Positions 15,369-23,181 of a stretch of 56,285 nucleotides of DNA are shown here, one piece after another. The stretch spans positions 1 to 56,285 of the forward strand of contig NZ_JANLCK010000017.1 in the NCBI RefSeq assembly GCF_024979315.1. Direction: 5' to 3'. The position numbers were made by a program, and so were the translations under genes. The notes beneath the pieces are model-generated. The model was not told the DNA's origin and made no database searches. It saw nothing but the letters and a program-made list of their open reading frames with translations. Every line of letters starts with the position of its first letter. The first letter of the stretch is position 1. Source of the DNA: Herbiconiux oxytropis (lineage in GTDB: Bacteria; Actinomycetota; Actinomycetes; Actinomycetales; Microbacteriaceae).

Positions 15369-15914
15369 GTGCACGAGGACATCGATGATGGTTCGGACGT
15401 CGAGCTGCTGAGAGGCGCGGCGACGGGGGACAGAGGGGCGCTGGCCGGCCTGCTGCGGCGGCATTCACCCGCCGTGACCCGGTACGCGTGGGCGCTGGTG
15501 GCGAATCAGCAGAACGTCGAGGAGGTGGTGCAGGACACCTTCCTCACCTGCTGGCGGAAGTCGGTCAGCATCGAACTGCTCGACCGCTCCCTGCTCCCGT
15601 GGCTGCTGGTGACCTGCCGCAACAAGGCCCTCAACCTCAACCGGGCCCGCGCGAAGCATGCCGCCGACGAGCTTCCGGCCGATGTGCTCATGCTCGACGA
15701 CGACCACGAGGCCCGCGATCGTCTGCGCTGGGTCACCGGCGAGATCGAGCGGCTCTCTCCGCTCGACCGACGTGTGTGCGAACTCTGCCTCATCGAGGGA
15801 CGCAGCTATGCCGAGGCGGCAGAAGCAACCGGCATCAGCGTGGGCGCCGTGCGGCAACGGGTCTCCCGCAGCCGCGACAAGCTCCGAAAGGCGGGGATCG
15901 ACAATGAGAACTGA
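15369..15914 (+). CDS. RNA polymerase sigma factor, ECF subfamily
   Basis: A 181-residue sigma factor with region 2 (LLRRHSPAVTRYAWALVANQQNVEEVVQDTFLTCWRKS) and region 4 (IERLSPLDRRVCELCLIEGRSYAEAAEATGISVGAVRQRVSRSRDKL). The GTG at 15369 lies six bases after a TATAGT -10 box, suggesting a leaderless transcript. It overlaps the following membrane-protein gene by 11 bases, so that protein is its likely regulator. It faces the other ECF sigma gene across 84 bases. Confidence 0.9.
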   Translation: MHEDIDDGSDVELLRGAATGDRGALAGLLRRHSPAVTRYAWALVANQQNVEEVVQDTFLTCWRKSVSIELLDRSLLPWLLVTCRNKALNLNRARAKHAADELPADVLMLDDDHEARDRLRWVTGEIERLSPLDRRVCELCLIEGRSYAEAAEATGISVGAVRQRVSRSRDKLRKAGIDNEN

Positions 15915-16968
15915 GCCACCCACCGGCGACGAATTCGCGCGTCTTCTCGGCCGGATCAGCCAGAACGTCCTTCAGAACGCCGAGGACCCCGTGGTCTTAC
16001 CTCAGGCGGTGTCGGTGCCGAAGCGCCGGTTCCGATGGGGTGCGGTCGTGGTGGCGGTGCTCATCGTGCTCGGCTTGGGAACTGCGGGCGGCGCCGTGGC
16101 CCTGAGCCTCGGGTTCCTCGGCGCCGGGAGCGGCGAGAGGGCACCGATGGTGTCGGCGCCCCCGACCTCGTCGCCGACTCCGGAACCGACCGCCCCTGCC
16201 ACGACCGCGCCACCGACCCCCGAGACACCGACAGTGTCCGTCGGCGACGCTGTCTTCAGCCCGGGTGACTGGGGTGCGGGAGTCACGGCCGACCTCTCGG
16301 GGCTCACGCCGCACACGCAGTATGCGCTCTCGATCGACTCCCGCTACCGGGGCGAAGCGGGCGCAGATGCCCCGGACGCCTACTTCTCCGTTTTCAGCAG
16401 CCCTGCCTTCGTGACGACCGACCAGAACGGCGCAGCTTCCCTCACCTGGACGCCGGACGTCTTCCCGCAGAACTTCACCGAGAGCGGCGAGAGCGGCTAC
16501 CTCCTGGGGAGCTACGTGCGGGTGGATGCCGGAGACGGCCCGCTCTTCGATGACTCGATTGCGGGCTTCGCAGATCCGCTCGTCCTCAGCGAGCCGCTGC
16601 CGATCGAGTTCCTTTTCATCGCATCCGTGACCGTGACGGCTCCCGCCTGCGTCGACCCGGAGCAGCTCGTCAGCGGTCAGCCAGGTCTTCCGGTCACCTT
16701 CTCGGGACTCCAGCCCGGCGAGCTCGTTTTCGTGAGGGGCATCCAGTCCCCGGGGTCACCCGGCTTCACCTTCGGTGGCTTCGGCAGGGCGGATGGCGAG
16801 GGGACTGCGACAGTTGCCGTCAACGGCAACTCCGCGATGTACCCGGTGGCATCCTCTGCCGACATCGCGCCGGATGCCTGGCGTCTCGAATGGTCGGCGA
16901 GCTACCGGCAGACCCCCACCGAGGAGTCCCCGGTCGGCACCCTGCCGCTGACGGTCGGCGGATGCTGA
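15904..16968 (+). CDS. Membrane protein with large extracellular domain, probable anti-sigma partner
   Basis: A 354-residue protein. Residues 1-45 are cytoplasmic and could hold the sigma-binding helix (GDEFARLLGRISQNVLQN). A membrane helix follows (WGAVVVAVLIVLGLGTAGGAVALSLGFL, about 46-73), then a Pro/Thr-rich linker (80-115) and an outer part made of two Ig-like beta domains. The first is near VSVGDAVFSPGDWGAGVTADLSGLTP; the second, near LPVTFSGLQPGELVFVRG, has a Cys pair to the final GGC. The ATG at 15904 overlaps the sigma gene. The role is inferred from coupling and topology; no known anti-sigma domain is recognised. Confidence 0.65.
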   Translation: MRTEPPTGDEFARLLGRISQNVLQNAEDPVVLPQAVSVPKRRFRWGAVVVAVLIVLGLGTAGGAVALSLGFLGAGSGERAPMVSAPPTSSPTPEPTAPATTAPPTPETPTVSVGDAVFSPGDWGAGVTADLSGLTPHTQYALSIDSRYRGEAGADAPDAYFSVFSSPAFVTTDQNGAASLTWTPDVFPQNFTESGESGYLLGSYVRVDAGDGPLFDDSIAGFADPLVLSEPLPIEFLFIASVTVTAPACVDPEQLVSGQPGLPVTFSGLQPGELVFVRGIQSPGSPGFTFGGFGRADGEGTATVAVNGNSAMYPVASSADIAPDAWRLEWSASYRQTPTEESPVGTLPLTVGGC

Positions 16969-17042
16969 GCGGGGCAGGTGAATCCACGGACTCGCGACCT
17001 GCGGCTAGAGTCGCGGTGGGCGGGGCTGAGGGGGTACAAGGG

Positions 17043-18188
17043 ATGTCGTACGATCTGCGCGTTTTCGGAAGCGCAATAGACGTTGCGACCCTACGCGCTG
17101 CGATCGCGGTGTCGGGTCTCGAAGTCGAAAGCGACGGCAGTGAGGTGCTGATCGTTGTCCGAGGCGCACGTCGCCGGTATTCGTTCAGCGTGGGAGCTCC
17201 GGTACTCGTCGAGCCCGAGGACGTGCCCGCGGAGGTCGTCGCCGCCGTGCTCGGACCGACGCATCTCGTCGAGATCGGCGTGGAGGGGTCTGAGGAGTCC
17301 GAGATCCCGCATGCGGTCCGTGCAGCCCGTCGCGTGGCGGCAGCCATGGGTGGCGCCGTCCTCGACCCGCAGACCGATGAGGTGTTCCGACGCGGTCGGA
17401 CGCGCTCGAGCGAACGAGTCGAGCGCGGGCTCGTGTCGATCGTCGACGTCACGTGGTACGTGCGTTCTCAGGATGACGACCCGTCCCGAGCAGCGGCCGC
17501 CTTCGTCGACGCCGCAGAACGCCACTTGCCGGAGGCGCTACCGCGGCGGTACGGGTCGTACGAGCCGTTGCAGCAGCGGTGGGCCGACGGGGGAAAGGAT
17601 GCCTTCGTGTCTTTCGTCGGGGCGGAGACCACAGCCGTCTCAACGGGCGGCACAGGCCTCGTTCAATCGGGGACCATCGGGCGCGCGAGGAGCCGCGACC
17701 CGCACGTTCACTCGCACGGGCTGACGGTCCTGGCCGAACCGCTCGGAGACGAGCGATGGAGTCGCGCACTCGAAGCGATGTTCCTCGACTTCGCGCAGGC
17801 CGTCGAGGCGATCTACGCCACCGCCGAAGTGGAGCGCGGAGTCGAGTGGTCCGGTCGCGCTTTGTGGTTCGGGGCTGAAGCGGAACACTCCGTGTATCTG
17901 GCATACAAGGGGCGCTGGCATGGACTTACTCCCCACCCCGTGTGGCTGAGCTGGTTCGGGCGGGAGTACGCCCCGCTGGTTCGTGATCATCTCCCGGCGG
18001 ACACGACAGTGGAATGCGACGGAGGACTGCTGCACAAGCGGTCGGAGACTCCGAAGGATCGCGACGCCCTTGATCCGGCGTGGCTTCCGCCCGAGTACCT
18101 GGCCGTCCCGCCCGAGCCGGGGCGGTGGGCTCTGATGTCCACGATTCCGGCCGCTTACCTGCCTGCGACCCTCAGAGACGCGACGTAG
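17043..18188 (+). CDS. Uncharacterised cytoplasmic protein, 381 residues
   Basis: A soluble protein without signal peptide or membrane helix. An N-terminal half of about 130 residues (MSYDLRVFGSAID..., strands and 'VRAARRVAAAMGGAVLDPQTDEVF') resembles the start of several actinobacterial proteins of unknown function that begin with a 'SYDLRVFG' strand. The C-terminal half (from VDVTWYVRS) contains 'PRRYGSYEPLQQRW' and 'YLAYKGRWHGLTPHPVWLSWFGREY', a pattern I have met in large uncharacterised, possibly immunity-like proteins; no function follows. The ATG at 17043 is preceded by AAGGG. A TAGAGT box lies upstream near 17006. It is monocistronic. Confidence 0.7.
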   Translation: MSYDLRVFGSAIDVATLRAAIAVSGLEVESDGSEVLIVVRGARRRYSFSVGAPVLVEPEDVPAEVVAAVLGPTHLVEIGVEGSEESEIPHAVRAARRVAAAMGGAVLDPQTDEVFRRGRTRSSERVERGLVSIVDVTWYVRSQDDDPSRAAAAFVDAAERHLPEALPRRYGSYEPLQQRWADGGKDAFVSFVGAETTAVSTGGTGLVQSGTIGRARSRDPHVHSHGLTVLAEPLGDERWSRALEAMFLDFAQAVEAIYATAEVERGVEWSGRALWFGAEAEHSVYLAYKGRWHGLTPHPVWLSWFGREYAPLVRDHLPADTTVECDGGLLHKRSETPKDRDALDPAWLPPEYLAVPPEPGRWALMSTIPAAYLPATLRDAT

Positions 18189-18206
18189 GAGACTGCTGCG
18201 GGGTGG

Positions 18207-18539
18207 CTAGGCGCGGGCCTCCGCGGCGGGGCCGGTCGAGCGCTTGCGGACCTCGCGGAGGACGATCTGTTCGGGGCAGACCGTCGAGAGGAAGTCGCCG
18301 ACGGAGAGGGCCAGGCGCTCGCCGACGAGTGAGTAGAGGATGCGGTTCGCGTCGCGGCGTTCGCTCACGAGGCCGGCCTGCCGGAGCACGCCGAGGTGGC
18401 GGGAGATGGTGGGGCCCGTCGCGTTGAAGCGCGACGCGATCTCGCCGGCCGCCAGCTCGCCGTCCTTGAGGTCCTGAAGGATCTGCCGCCTCGTCGGGTG
18501 GGCGAGTGCGGCGAAGATGTCGGACGCCGAATCTGTCAT
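18207..18539 (-). CDS. ArsR-family winged-helix repressor
   Basis: A 110-residue regulator with the compact ArsR fold (IFAALAHPTRRQILQDLKDGELAAGEIASRFNATGPTISRHLGVLRQAGLVSERRDANRILYSL). The metal-binding ELCVCD motif of the metal-sensing branch is absent, so it probably senses something else or acts as a constitutive repressor. It is divergent from the epimerase-like gene at 18607. The 67-base gap holds two copies of an inverted repeat and the promoter. Confidence 0.9.
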   Translation of the reverse strand: MTDSASDIFAALAHPTRRQILQDLKDGELAAGEIASRFNATGPTISRHLGVLRQAGLVSERRDANRILYSLVGERLALSVGDFLSTVCPEQIVLREVRKRSTGPAAEARA

Positions 18540-18549
18540 GGTTGCAATC

Positions 18550-18586
18550 TAGCACATGAGCTATATACAGTGTAGCCACATAGCTA
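18550..18586. promoter_or_regulatory. Twin operator of the ArsR regulator around a TATATA box
   Basis: The inverted repeat TAGC-N6-GCTA occurs at 18550-18563 and again at 18573-18586. The copies start 23 bases apart, about two helix turns, so they face the same side. A TATATA box (18562-18567) lies between and partly under them. Both the ArsR gene and the epimerase gene start within 25 bases of the array. Confidence 0.7.
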
Positions 18587-18606
18587 ATGAGCAAAGGAGT
18601 GTTGCC

Positions 18607-19494
18607 ATGCGGGTAGCCATCACCGGAGGATCCGGATTCGTGGGTCGTCACCTCGCCGAGCGCCTCGACCCGGCCGAGACCGTCATCGTCTCGCGCCGCA
18701 CGGGTGTCGAGATCGACGACGTCGATGCTCTCGCCGCCGCGTTCGAGGGCTGCGACGCCGTGGCCCACTGCGCCGGCATCAACCGCGAGATCGGCGAGCA
18801 GACCTTCCAGCGGGTGCACGTGGAGGGAACGCGCGCCGTCGTGGAGGCCGCGCAACGGGCCGGCGTGAAGCGGATCGTGATGCTGAGCTTCCTGCGTGCT
18901 CGGCCGGGCACCGGCTCCGCCTACCACGAGACGAAATGGGCCGCGGAGGAGCTCATCCGGAGCTCGGGCCTCGACCACACGATCCTGAAGTCGGGGATGA
19001 TCTACGGCCCGGGCGACCACATGATCGACCACGTGACGAAGGCGGTGCGCACCTGGCCGGTGTTCGGCACCGTCGGCTACACCGAGAAGAAGGTCCGCCC
19101 GATCCCCGTGCACGACGCGGTGGGGGTGCTGCTCGCGGCCCTCGACGGCCGGATCCCCGATCCGACGGTCGCGGTGATGGGCGCGGAGGAGCTCGAGCTC
19201 GGCGCCGCGGTCAGGCGCATCGCCGGCGTGGCGGGTCGTCGTCCGCTGTATGTGCCTCTCCCGGTGTGGGCGATCAAGGCGCTCGCTCAGCTGACGGAGT
19301 GGGTGATGGTCACGCCTCTCGTAGCCAAAGCGCAGGCGCGCATGCTCGCCGAGGGCGTGAACGAGTCGGCCCCCTTCGCGCCGGAGCCGCCGGCCGGCAT
19401 CCGCCCGTCATCACTCTTCACCGAAGACCTCATCCGGGCCGCGCTCCCCGCCGGGCGCTTCGGCCTGCAGGACCTCCGCCTCGCGCGTCGCTGA
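18607..19494 (+). CDS. NAD-dependent epimerase/dehydratase-like (atypical SDR, NmrA/NDUFA9-like)
   Basis: A 295-residue Rossmann protein with GGSGFVG at residues 7-13 and an SRR stretch that would bind the second strand end. Further features are AHCAGIN, then 'GTRAVVEAAQRAGVKRIVMLSFLRA', and 'YHETKWAAEELIRSSGLDHTILKSGMIYGPGD'. This is the layout of complex-I NDUFA9-like/atypical SDRs, where Tyr of YxxxK is often kept (here YHETK). A C-terminal helix 'WAIKALAQLTEWVMVTPLVAKAQ' is typical of that group. The ATG at 18607 has AAAGGAG upstream. It is likely repressed by the divergent ArsR. The substrate is unknown. Confidence 0.85.
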   Translation: MRVAITGGSGFVGRHLAERLDPAETVIVSRRTGVEIDDVDALAAAFEGCDAVAHCAGINREIGEQTFQRVHVEGTRAVVEAAQRAGVKRIVMLSFLRARPGTGSAYHETKWAAEELIRSSGLDHTILKSGMIYGPGDHMIDHVTKAVRTWPVFGTVGYTEKKVRPIPVHDAVGVLLAALDGRIPDPTVAVMGAEELELGAAVRRIAGVAGRRPLYVPLPVWAIKALAQLTEWVMVTPLVAKAQARMLAEGVNESAPFAPEPPAGIRPSSLFTEDLIRAALPAGRFGLQDLRLARR

Positions 19495-19560
19495 CCGGCG
19501 CCGCCTGATCCGAGACGCTGCCGATGACGTCGTCGGCGCTCGAGGAGAAGTGCCGGTCGC

Positions 19561-20004
19561 TCAATCCTTGAGACTCTCGGCCAGCATCACGAGGATCCTG
19601 CTCGGGCCGCGGAGGTAGGTGAGCTTGTAGACGTCCCCGTACGTGGCCACACCGCGCAGAGGATGGCAGCCATGGCGCGCGGCCACGGCGAGTGCCACGT
19701 CGATGTCGTCGACCGAGAACGCGACGCGGTGCATGCCGATCTCGTGGGGAAGGGTCGGTTCGGTCTCGATGGCGTCAGGGTGGATGTACTCGAAGAGTTC
19801 CAGCTGCCCGTGACCGTCTGGAGTCCTGAGCACGGCGATCTTGGCGTGATTGCCGTCGAGGCCGACTGCCGTGTCGGCCCAGTCGCCGCTGATCGTGTCA
19901 CGGCCCACCATCTCCAGACCCAGATCCGTGAAGAAGGCGATCGCGGCATCGATGTCACGCACGGCGATCCCGACGTTCTCGAGCTTGATGGGCATGGTTC
20001 GCAT
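19561..20004 (-). CDS. VOC-family (glyoxalase/bleomycin-resistance fold) protein
   Basis: A 147-residue protein with two beta-alpha-beta-beta-beta modules: first KLENVGIAVRDIDAAIAFFTDLGLEMVGRD, second MHRVAFSVDDIDVALAVAARHGCHPLRG. The metal-ligand pattern of the vicinal-oxygen-chelate fold is plausible, with Glu in QLELFEY and His in MHRVAFS. The family includes glyoxalase I, dioxygenases and antibiotic-binding proteins; which one cannot be told. The ATG at 20004 lies two bases after the stop of the upstream gene, so it is probably translated by reinitiation. An ATG at 19995 is an alternative. Confidence 0.85.
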   Translation of the reverse strand: MRTMPIKLENVGIAVRDIDAAIAFFTDLGLEMVGRDTISGDWADTAVGLDGNHAKIAVLRTPDGHGQLELFEYIHPDAIETEPTLPHEIGMHRVAFSVDDIDVALAVAARHGCHPLRGVATYGDVYKLTYLRGPSRILVMLAESLKD

Positions 20005-20005
20005 G

Positions 20006-20590
20006 CTAGTGAGAGGGGCCGCGGCCGTACACCCCGGCCCGCTGCTCCTCGAGGAAATCGGCGACGGATCGCGCGACGTTCTGGGGGGAGCGGGAGGTGG
20101 TGTCGACCTCGAGGTCGTACGCGACCCCGAGATGAACGCGGGAGGCCTGCTGCCGGGCCATGCCCGGGATCCGGTCGCCGCGTGCGGCCTCGCGGGCGGC
20201 GGCCACCTCCGGATCGCAGTGCACCCCGACCCAGGTCAGCGCCTTCGCACCGAAAGCCGACCGCAGCCGCTGCTGGCCGGTGGCACCGGAGAGCAGCGCC
20301 TCGTCGAGGATGAGATCGGCCCCTGACCGGGCCATCGCGCTCAGTCCCGAGTACCAGGCGTCTTCGAGCCGGGTGAAACCATCGCTGAGGAGGACGGCTC
20401 CGCCCGCGTCGTAGCCGATGCCTGATCGCGGACTGTCGCCCCGCCCCGGGAGCGCGTCGATGAAGGTGTCCACGCCGAAGGTGAGCCAGATCCCGGGAAG
20501 GAGCTCCTGCAGGGCGCGCGCGAGCGTGGACGTGCCCGAGCTCGACCCGCCGTTCAGCACGACCACTCGGGAACTCACATGTGCCGGCAT
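20006..20590 (-). CDS. Chloramphenicol phosphotransferase-like P-loop kinase
   Basis: A 194-residue protein. The P-loop GGSSSGTST is about 14 residues from the start, followed by the pattern of the CPT family (LQELLPGIWLTFGVDTFIDALP...LILDEALLSGATGQQRL...WVGVHCDPEVAAAREAARGDRIPGMARQQASRVHLGVAYDLEVDTT). Members phosphorylate small hydroxylated compounds; in Streptomyces venezuelae the product gives chloramphenicol self-resistance, but most homologues have unknown substrates. The ATG at 20590 is used although the nearest ribosome-like AGGAGG is 19 bases away, so the start is uncertain. It is in an operon with the VOC protein. Confidence 0.82.
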   Translation of the reverse strand: MPAHVSSRVVVLNGGSSSGTSTLARALQELLPGIWLTFGVDTFIDALPGRGDSPRSGIGYDAGGAVLLSDGFTRLEDAWYSGLSAMARSGADLILDEALLSGATGQQRLRSAFGAKALTWVGVHCDPEVAAAREAARGDRIPGMARQQASRVHLGVAYDLEVDTTSRSPQNVARSVADFLEEQRAGVYGRGPSH

Positions 20591-20691
20591 GCTTCGATCG
20601 TAAGTCGTGCCCTCCTGGCGATCAGCGGAGTGGCGGTGCTGCTCCAGAGCGATGAGGCCGGTGGCATCCACCTGTTGCGACGTCGACTCCG

Positions 20692-21663
20692 TCAGGCGGG
20701 CACCCGCACGGTGAGTGCCCCGGGCTCGATCCAGGCGTTGAAGGCCGCGGCTTTGCCGAAACCGTCGCCGTCGAGTTCGATCTCCTCCGGGCGGGAGAGC
20801 CGGGCCACGAATCGCGTGCCGGTCTCGTAGTGCAGGTCGCCGTCGTTGCGGCGTTCGCCCGCGAGGGCTTTGCCGGCCTTGGTGCGGCGGACGACACCGT
20901 TGGTCCAGGCGACCTTCACCCAGAGACGGACCCAGCCGAGCGCGCTCCCCGGCCGCATCAGCATCAGGTCGAACAGGCCGTCGTCGACGACGGCGTCGGG
21001 CATGAGGAGGATGTTCGCCGGCAGGGAGCCGCAGTTGCCGAGGATGACGGTGTGCACGGTGGCGCGTTTGGGCTTGCCGCCGTCGAGCTGGAATCGCAGG
21101 TGCAGCTCGTCGGGGTCGCGGAGCGACTTCACGATCGCGTCGACGTAGGCAGCCCAGCCGGCCTTGGCCTTGAGGTCGTCGTCGGTGTTCTTGATCATCT
21201 TCGCGTCGATGCCCATGCCGGCCATCACGACGAACACGTGCCGGTCGCGGGAGCGGTCGTCGCGTTCGATGTCGATGACACCGAGGTCGATGCGGCGATC
21301 CGTGCCGGTGAACGCGGATGCGACCGAGTTCGGCATGTCGTCGAGGGTGAGCTTGAGATTGCGGGCGAGCAGATTGCCCGTGCCGGAGGGCAGGAGCGCG
21401 ACGGGGGTCGCGTGGCCCCGGACGGCCTCGGCGACGGCACGGACGGTGCCGTCACCGCCGGCGGCGATGATGAGGTCGACGTCCTGATCGAGCGCCTGCT
21501 TCGTCACCCCCTGCCCGACGTCGTCGACGGACGTCTCGAGCCAGAGCGTCTCGCCCCAGCCTGCGGCCGCCGCCTCTGCGGTGACGGCGTCGCGGAGGGC
21601 GTCGAGGTCGACCTTGATGGGGTTGTAGATCACGGCGGCGATCTTCGGGCGGGCGTCGGTCAT
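20692..21663 (-). CDS. Diacylglycerol/lipid kinase family protein (DagK-like)
   Basis: A 323-residue cytoplasmic kinase. The nucleotide motif GGDGT is at residues 69-73 with 'GTGNLLARNL' following, both diagnostic of the DAG/sphingosine/NAD kinase fold. The C-terminal beta-rich domain (NCGSLPANILLMPDAVVDDGLFDLMLMRP) is also typical. It would phosphorylate diacylglycerol or a related lipid to recycle it into phosphatidate. The ATG at 21663 follows a GGAGG motif. It is divergent from ppk2, with 211 bases between them. Confidence 0.92.
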   Translation of the reverse strand: MTDARPKIAAVIYNPIKVDLDALRDAVTAEAAAAGWGETLWLETSVDDVGQGVTKQALDQDVDLIIAAGGDGTVRAVAEAVRGHATPVALLPSGTGNLLARNLKLTLDDMPNSVASAFTGTDRRIDLGVIDIERDDRSRDRHVFVVMAGMGIDAKMIKNTDDDLKAKAGWAAYVDAIVKSLRDPDELHLRFQLDGGKPKRATVHTVILGNCGSLPANILLMPDAVVDDGLFDLMLMRPGSALGWVRLWVKVAWTNGVVRRTKAGKALAGERRNDGDLHYETGTRFVARLSRPEEIELDGDGFGKAAAFNAWIEPGALTVRVPA

Positions 21664-21807
21664 GGAACCTCCAGTGACGGTGAATGTGTGATGCCGGTGA
21701 GGCTGCGGTGGCCGGGCGGACGGATCCCGTGGGCCTCCTATTCTGCGGCACGAAGCGGTTTCGGGCGCATTCCGTCGGTACCCCTCGCGGGATCGGCCGG
21801 TCAGGCG

Positions 21808-21813
21808 TAGCGT
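21808..21813 (+). promoter_or_regulatory. TAGCGT -10 box upstream of ppk2
   Basis: TAGCGT fits the actinobacterial TANNNT -10 consensus. It predicts a start near 21820 and a 55-base leader before the ppk2 ATG. No convincing -35 box is visible. The rest of 21664-21874 shows no gene. Confidence 0.4.
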
Positions 21814-21874
21814 TCCGAGATGCGCCGCATCCGCCGGCCGTCGAGGTTCTTTCGGGGACAGCTGGGATCGGGCC

Positions 21875-22708
21875 ATGTCGAAGTCATCGCAGAGCACCAC
21901 ATCGGGCAAGCGGATCCGGAAGGATCTCTACGAGGCGGAGCTCGAACGGCTGCAGGTCGAGCTCGTCACCATGCAGCGGTGGGTGATCGAGACCGGCGCC
22001 CGGGTCGTCGTGATCTTCGAGGGCCGGGACGCCGCCGGCAAGGGCGGTGCGATCAAACGGATCGTGCAGTACCTCAACCCCCGCTCCGCCCGGGTGGTCG
22101 CTCTGCCGACTCCGAGCGAGCAGGAGAAGGGGCAGTGGTACTTCCAGCGCTACATCAAGCACCTCCCGACCACGGGGGAGATCGTGCTGATGGATCGCTC
22201 GTGGTACAACCGGGCCGGGGTCGAACGCGTCATGGGCTACTGCACCCCTGAACAGTACCGCCAGTTCCTGCGGCAGACGCCGGTCTTCGAGCGCATGCTC
22301 GTCGAAGACGGCATCATCCTCATCAAGTACTGGTTCTCCGTCTCCGATGACGTGCAGGAGGAGCGGTTCCGATCGCGTCTGGACGATCCGATGCGGCGGT
22401 GGAAGCTCTCCGACACCGATCTGCAGTCGATCACGCGGTGGGAGGACTACTCCCGCGCGAAGGACGAGATGTTCGAGGCCACCAATCACGCGGATGCGCC
22501 CTGGTGGACGATCGAGAGTGACGACAAGCGCGCGTCCCGTCTGAATACCATCAATCATCTGCTCTCGCAGATCCCCTACGAGCACCGCGATCCGGAGCCG
22601 ATCGAGATCCCGGGCCGCCCGGTGTCGGACTCCTACGAACGCCCCGCACGCGAGCGGCACCAGTACGTCCCCGACCACGCCCACACTCTCGGAAGCGGCA
22701 CGGAGTAG
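21875..22708 (+). CDS. ppk2: Polyphosphate kinase 2 (PPK2)
   Basis: A 277-residue PPK2 enzyme that uses polyphosphate to phosphorylate nucleotides (or the reverse). Walker A FEGRDAAGKGG is at about residues 48-58, the lid region follows with ARVVALPTPSEQEKGQWYFQRYI, and Walker B MDRSWYNRAG is at about 108. The conserved 'LIKYWFSVSDDVQEERFRSRLDDPMRRWKLSDTDLQSITRWEDYSRAKDEMF' block is present. Size and motifs fit class I PPK2. Start ATG at 21875 encodes the basic MSKSSQSTTSGKRIRKDLYEAEL. It stands alone. Confidence 0.95.
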   Translation: MSKSSQSTTSGKRIRKDLYEAELERLQVELVTMQRWVIETGARVVVIFEGRDAAGKGGAIKRIVQYLNPRSARVVALPTPSEQEKGQWYFQRYIKHLPTTGEIVLMDRSWYNRAGVERVMGYCTPEQYRQFLRQTPVFERMLVEDGIILIKYWFSVSDDVQEERFRSRLDDPMRRWKLSDTDLQSITRWEDYSRAKDEMFEATNHADAPWWTIESDDKRASRLNTINHLLSQIPYEHRDPEPIEIPGRPVSDSYERPARERHQYVPDHAHTLGSGTE

Positions 22709-22897
22709 ACCGTGCTCCTGCTCTTCGGCAATCGCGTCAGCGAATGTTCTCGTTCTCCACGAAGTACCTGAACGAGTGCACCCATTGTGGAGGGCAGACT
22801 CCTCTCACTCGCGAGCAGGCGAACCATTCACTGGCCTGGTCCGAGGCCCAGCCCTGACCCCTCGCGCGCGGTGTCCTCGTCGTCGAGCTCCCTTTTA

Positions 22898-22924
22898 TGT
22901 ACATCCAGAGATTCAGGATGTACA
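22898..22924. promoter_or_regulatory. Inverted repeat operator/promoter of the toxin-antitoxin operon
   Basis: TGTACATCC (22898-22906) and GGATGTACA (22916-22924) form a perfect 9-bp inverted repeat with a nine-base centre. TGTACA (22898) and TACAGT (22921) can act as -35 and -10 with 17 bases between them. The antitoxin ATG lies six bases after the -10, so a leaderless mRNA is likely. The site is ideally placed for autorepression by the antitoxin. The stretch 22709-22897 before it shows no gene. Confidence 0.65.
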
Positions 22925-22932
22925 GTTATGTC

Positions 22933-23181
22933 ATGTCCATCGTCAGCGTCGCAGACGCCCGCAACCACCTCTCGGACGTCATCGCCCGGTCCCAGAATGA
23001 AGCGGTTTTCATCGAGCGACGTGGCAGGCGTGCCGCCGTGGTGGTCAGCCCTGAGCAGTACGAGCGAATGCTGGAAGCGCTCGAAGATGCGGAAGACGTC
23101 GCGGCGTTCGACGAGGCGATGGCCGAGGAGGGCCCCAGCATTCCCTGGGCTCAGGTGAAGTCCGACCTGGGCTGGATGTGA
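22933..23181 (+). CDS. PHD/YefM-type antitoxin
   Basis: An 82-residue protein beginning MSIVSVADARNHLSDVIARSQ, the classic PHD/YefM N-terminal DNA-binding fold, followed by 'AVFIERRGRRAAVVVSPEQYERMLEALEDAED'. The acidic C-terminal tail should wrap the toxin and neutralise it. The start at 22933 is six bases from the -10 box; the ribosome site is absent, consistent with a leaderless start. It overlaps the toxin gene by four bases (GTGA). Confidence 0.9.
   Translation: MSIVSVADARNHLSDVIARSQNEAVFIERRGRRAAVVVSPEQYERMLEALEDAEDVAAFDEAMAEEGPSIPWAQVKSDLGWM

Noticed and set aside
20006-20590. Antibiotic-resistance gene for chloramphenicol
   Set aside because: The CPT-like fold alone does not show chloramphenicol phosphorylation; most homologues have unknown substrates.
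22709-22897. Possible tRNA or small RNA gene between ppk2 and the antitoxin
   Set aside because: I could not fold a cloverleaf or find a stable hairpin with a T tract; nothing supports an RNA gene.
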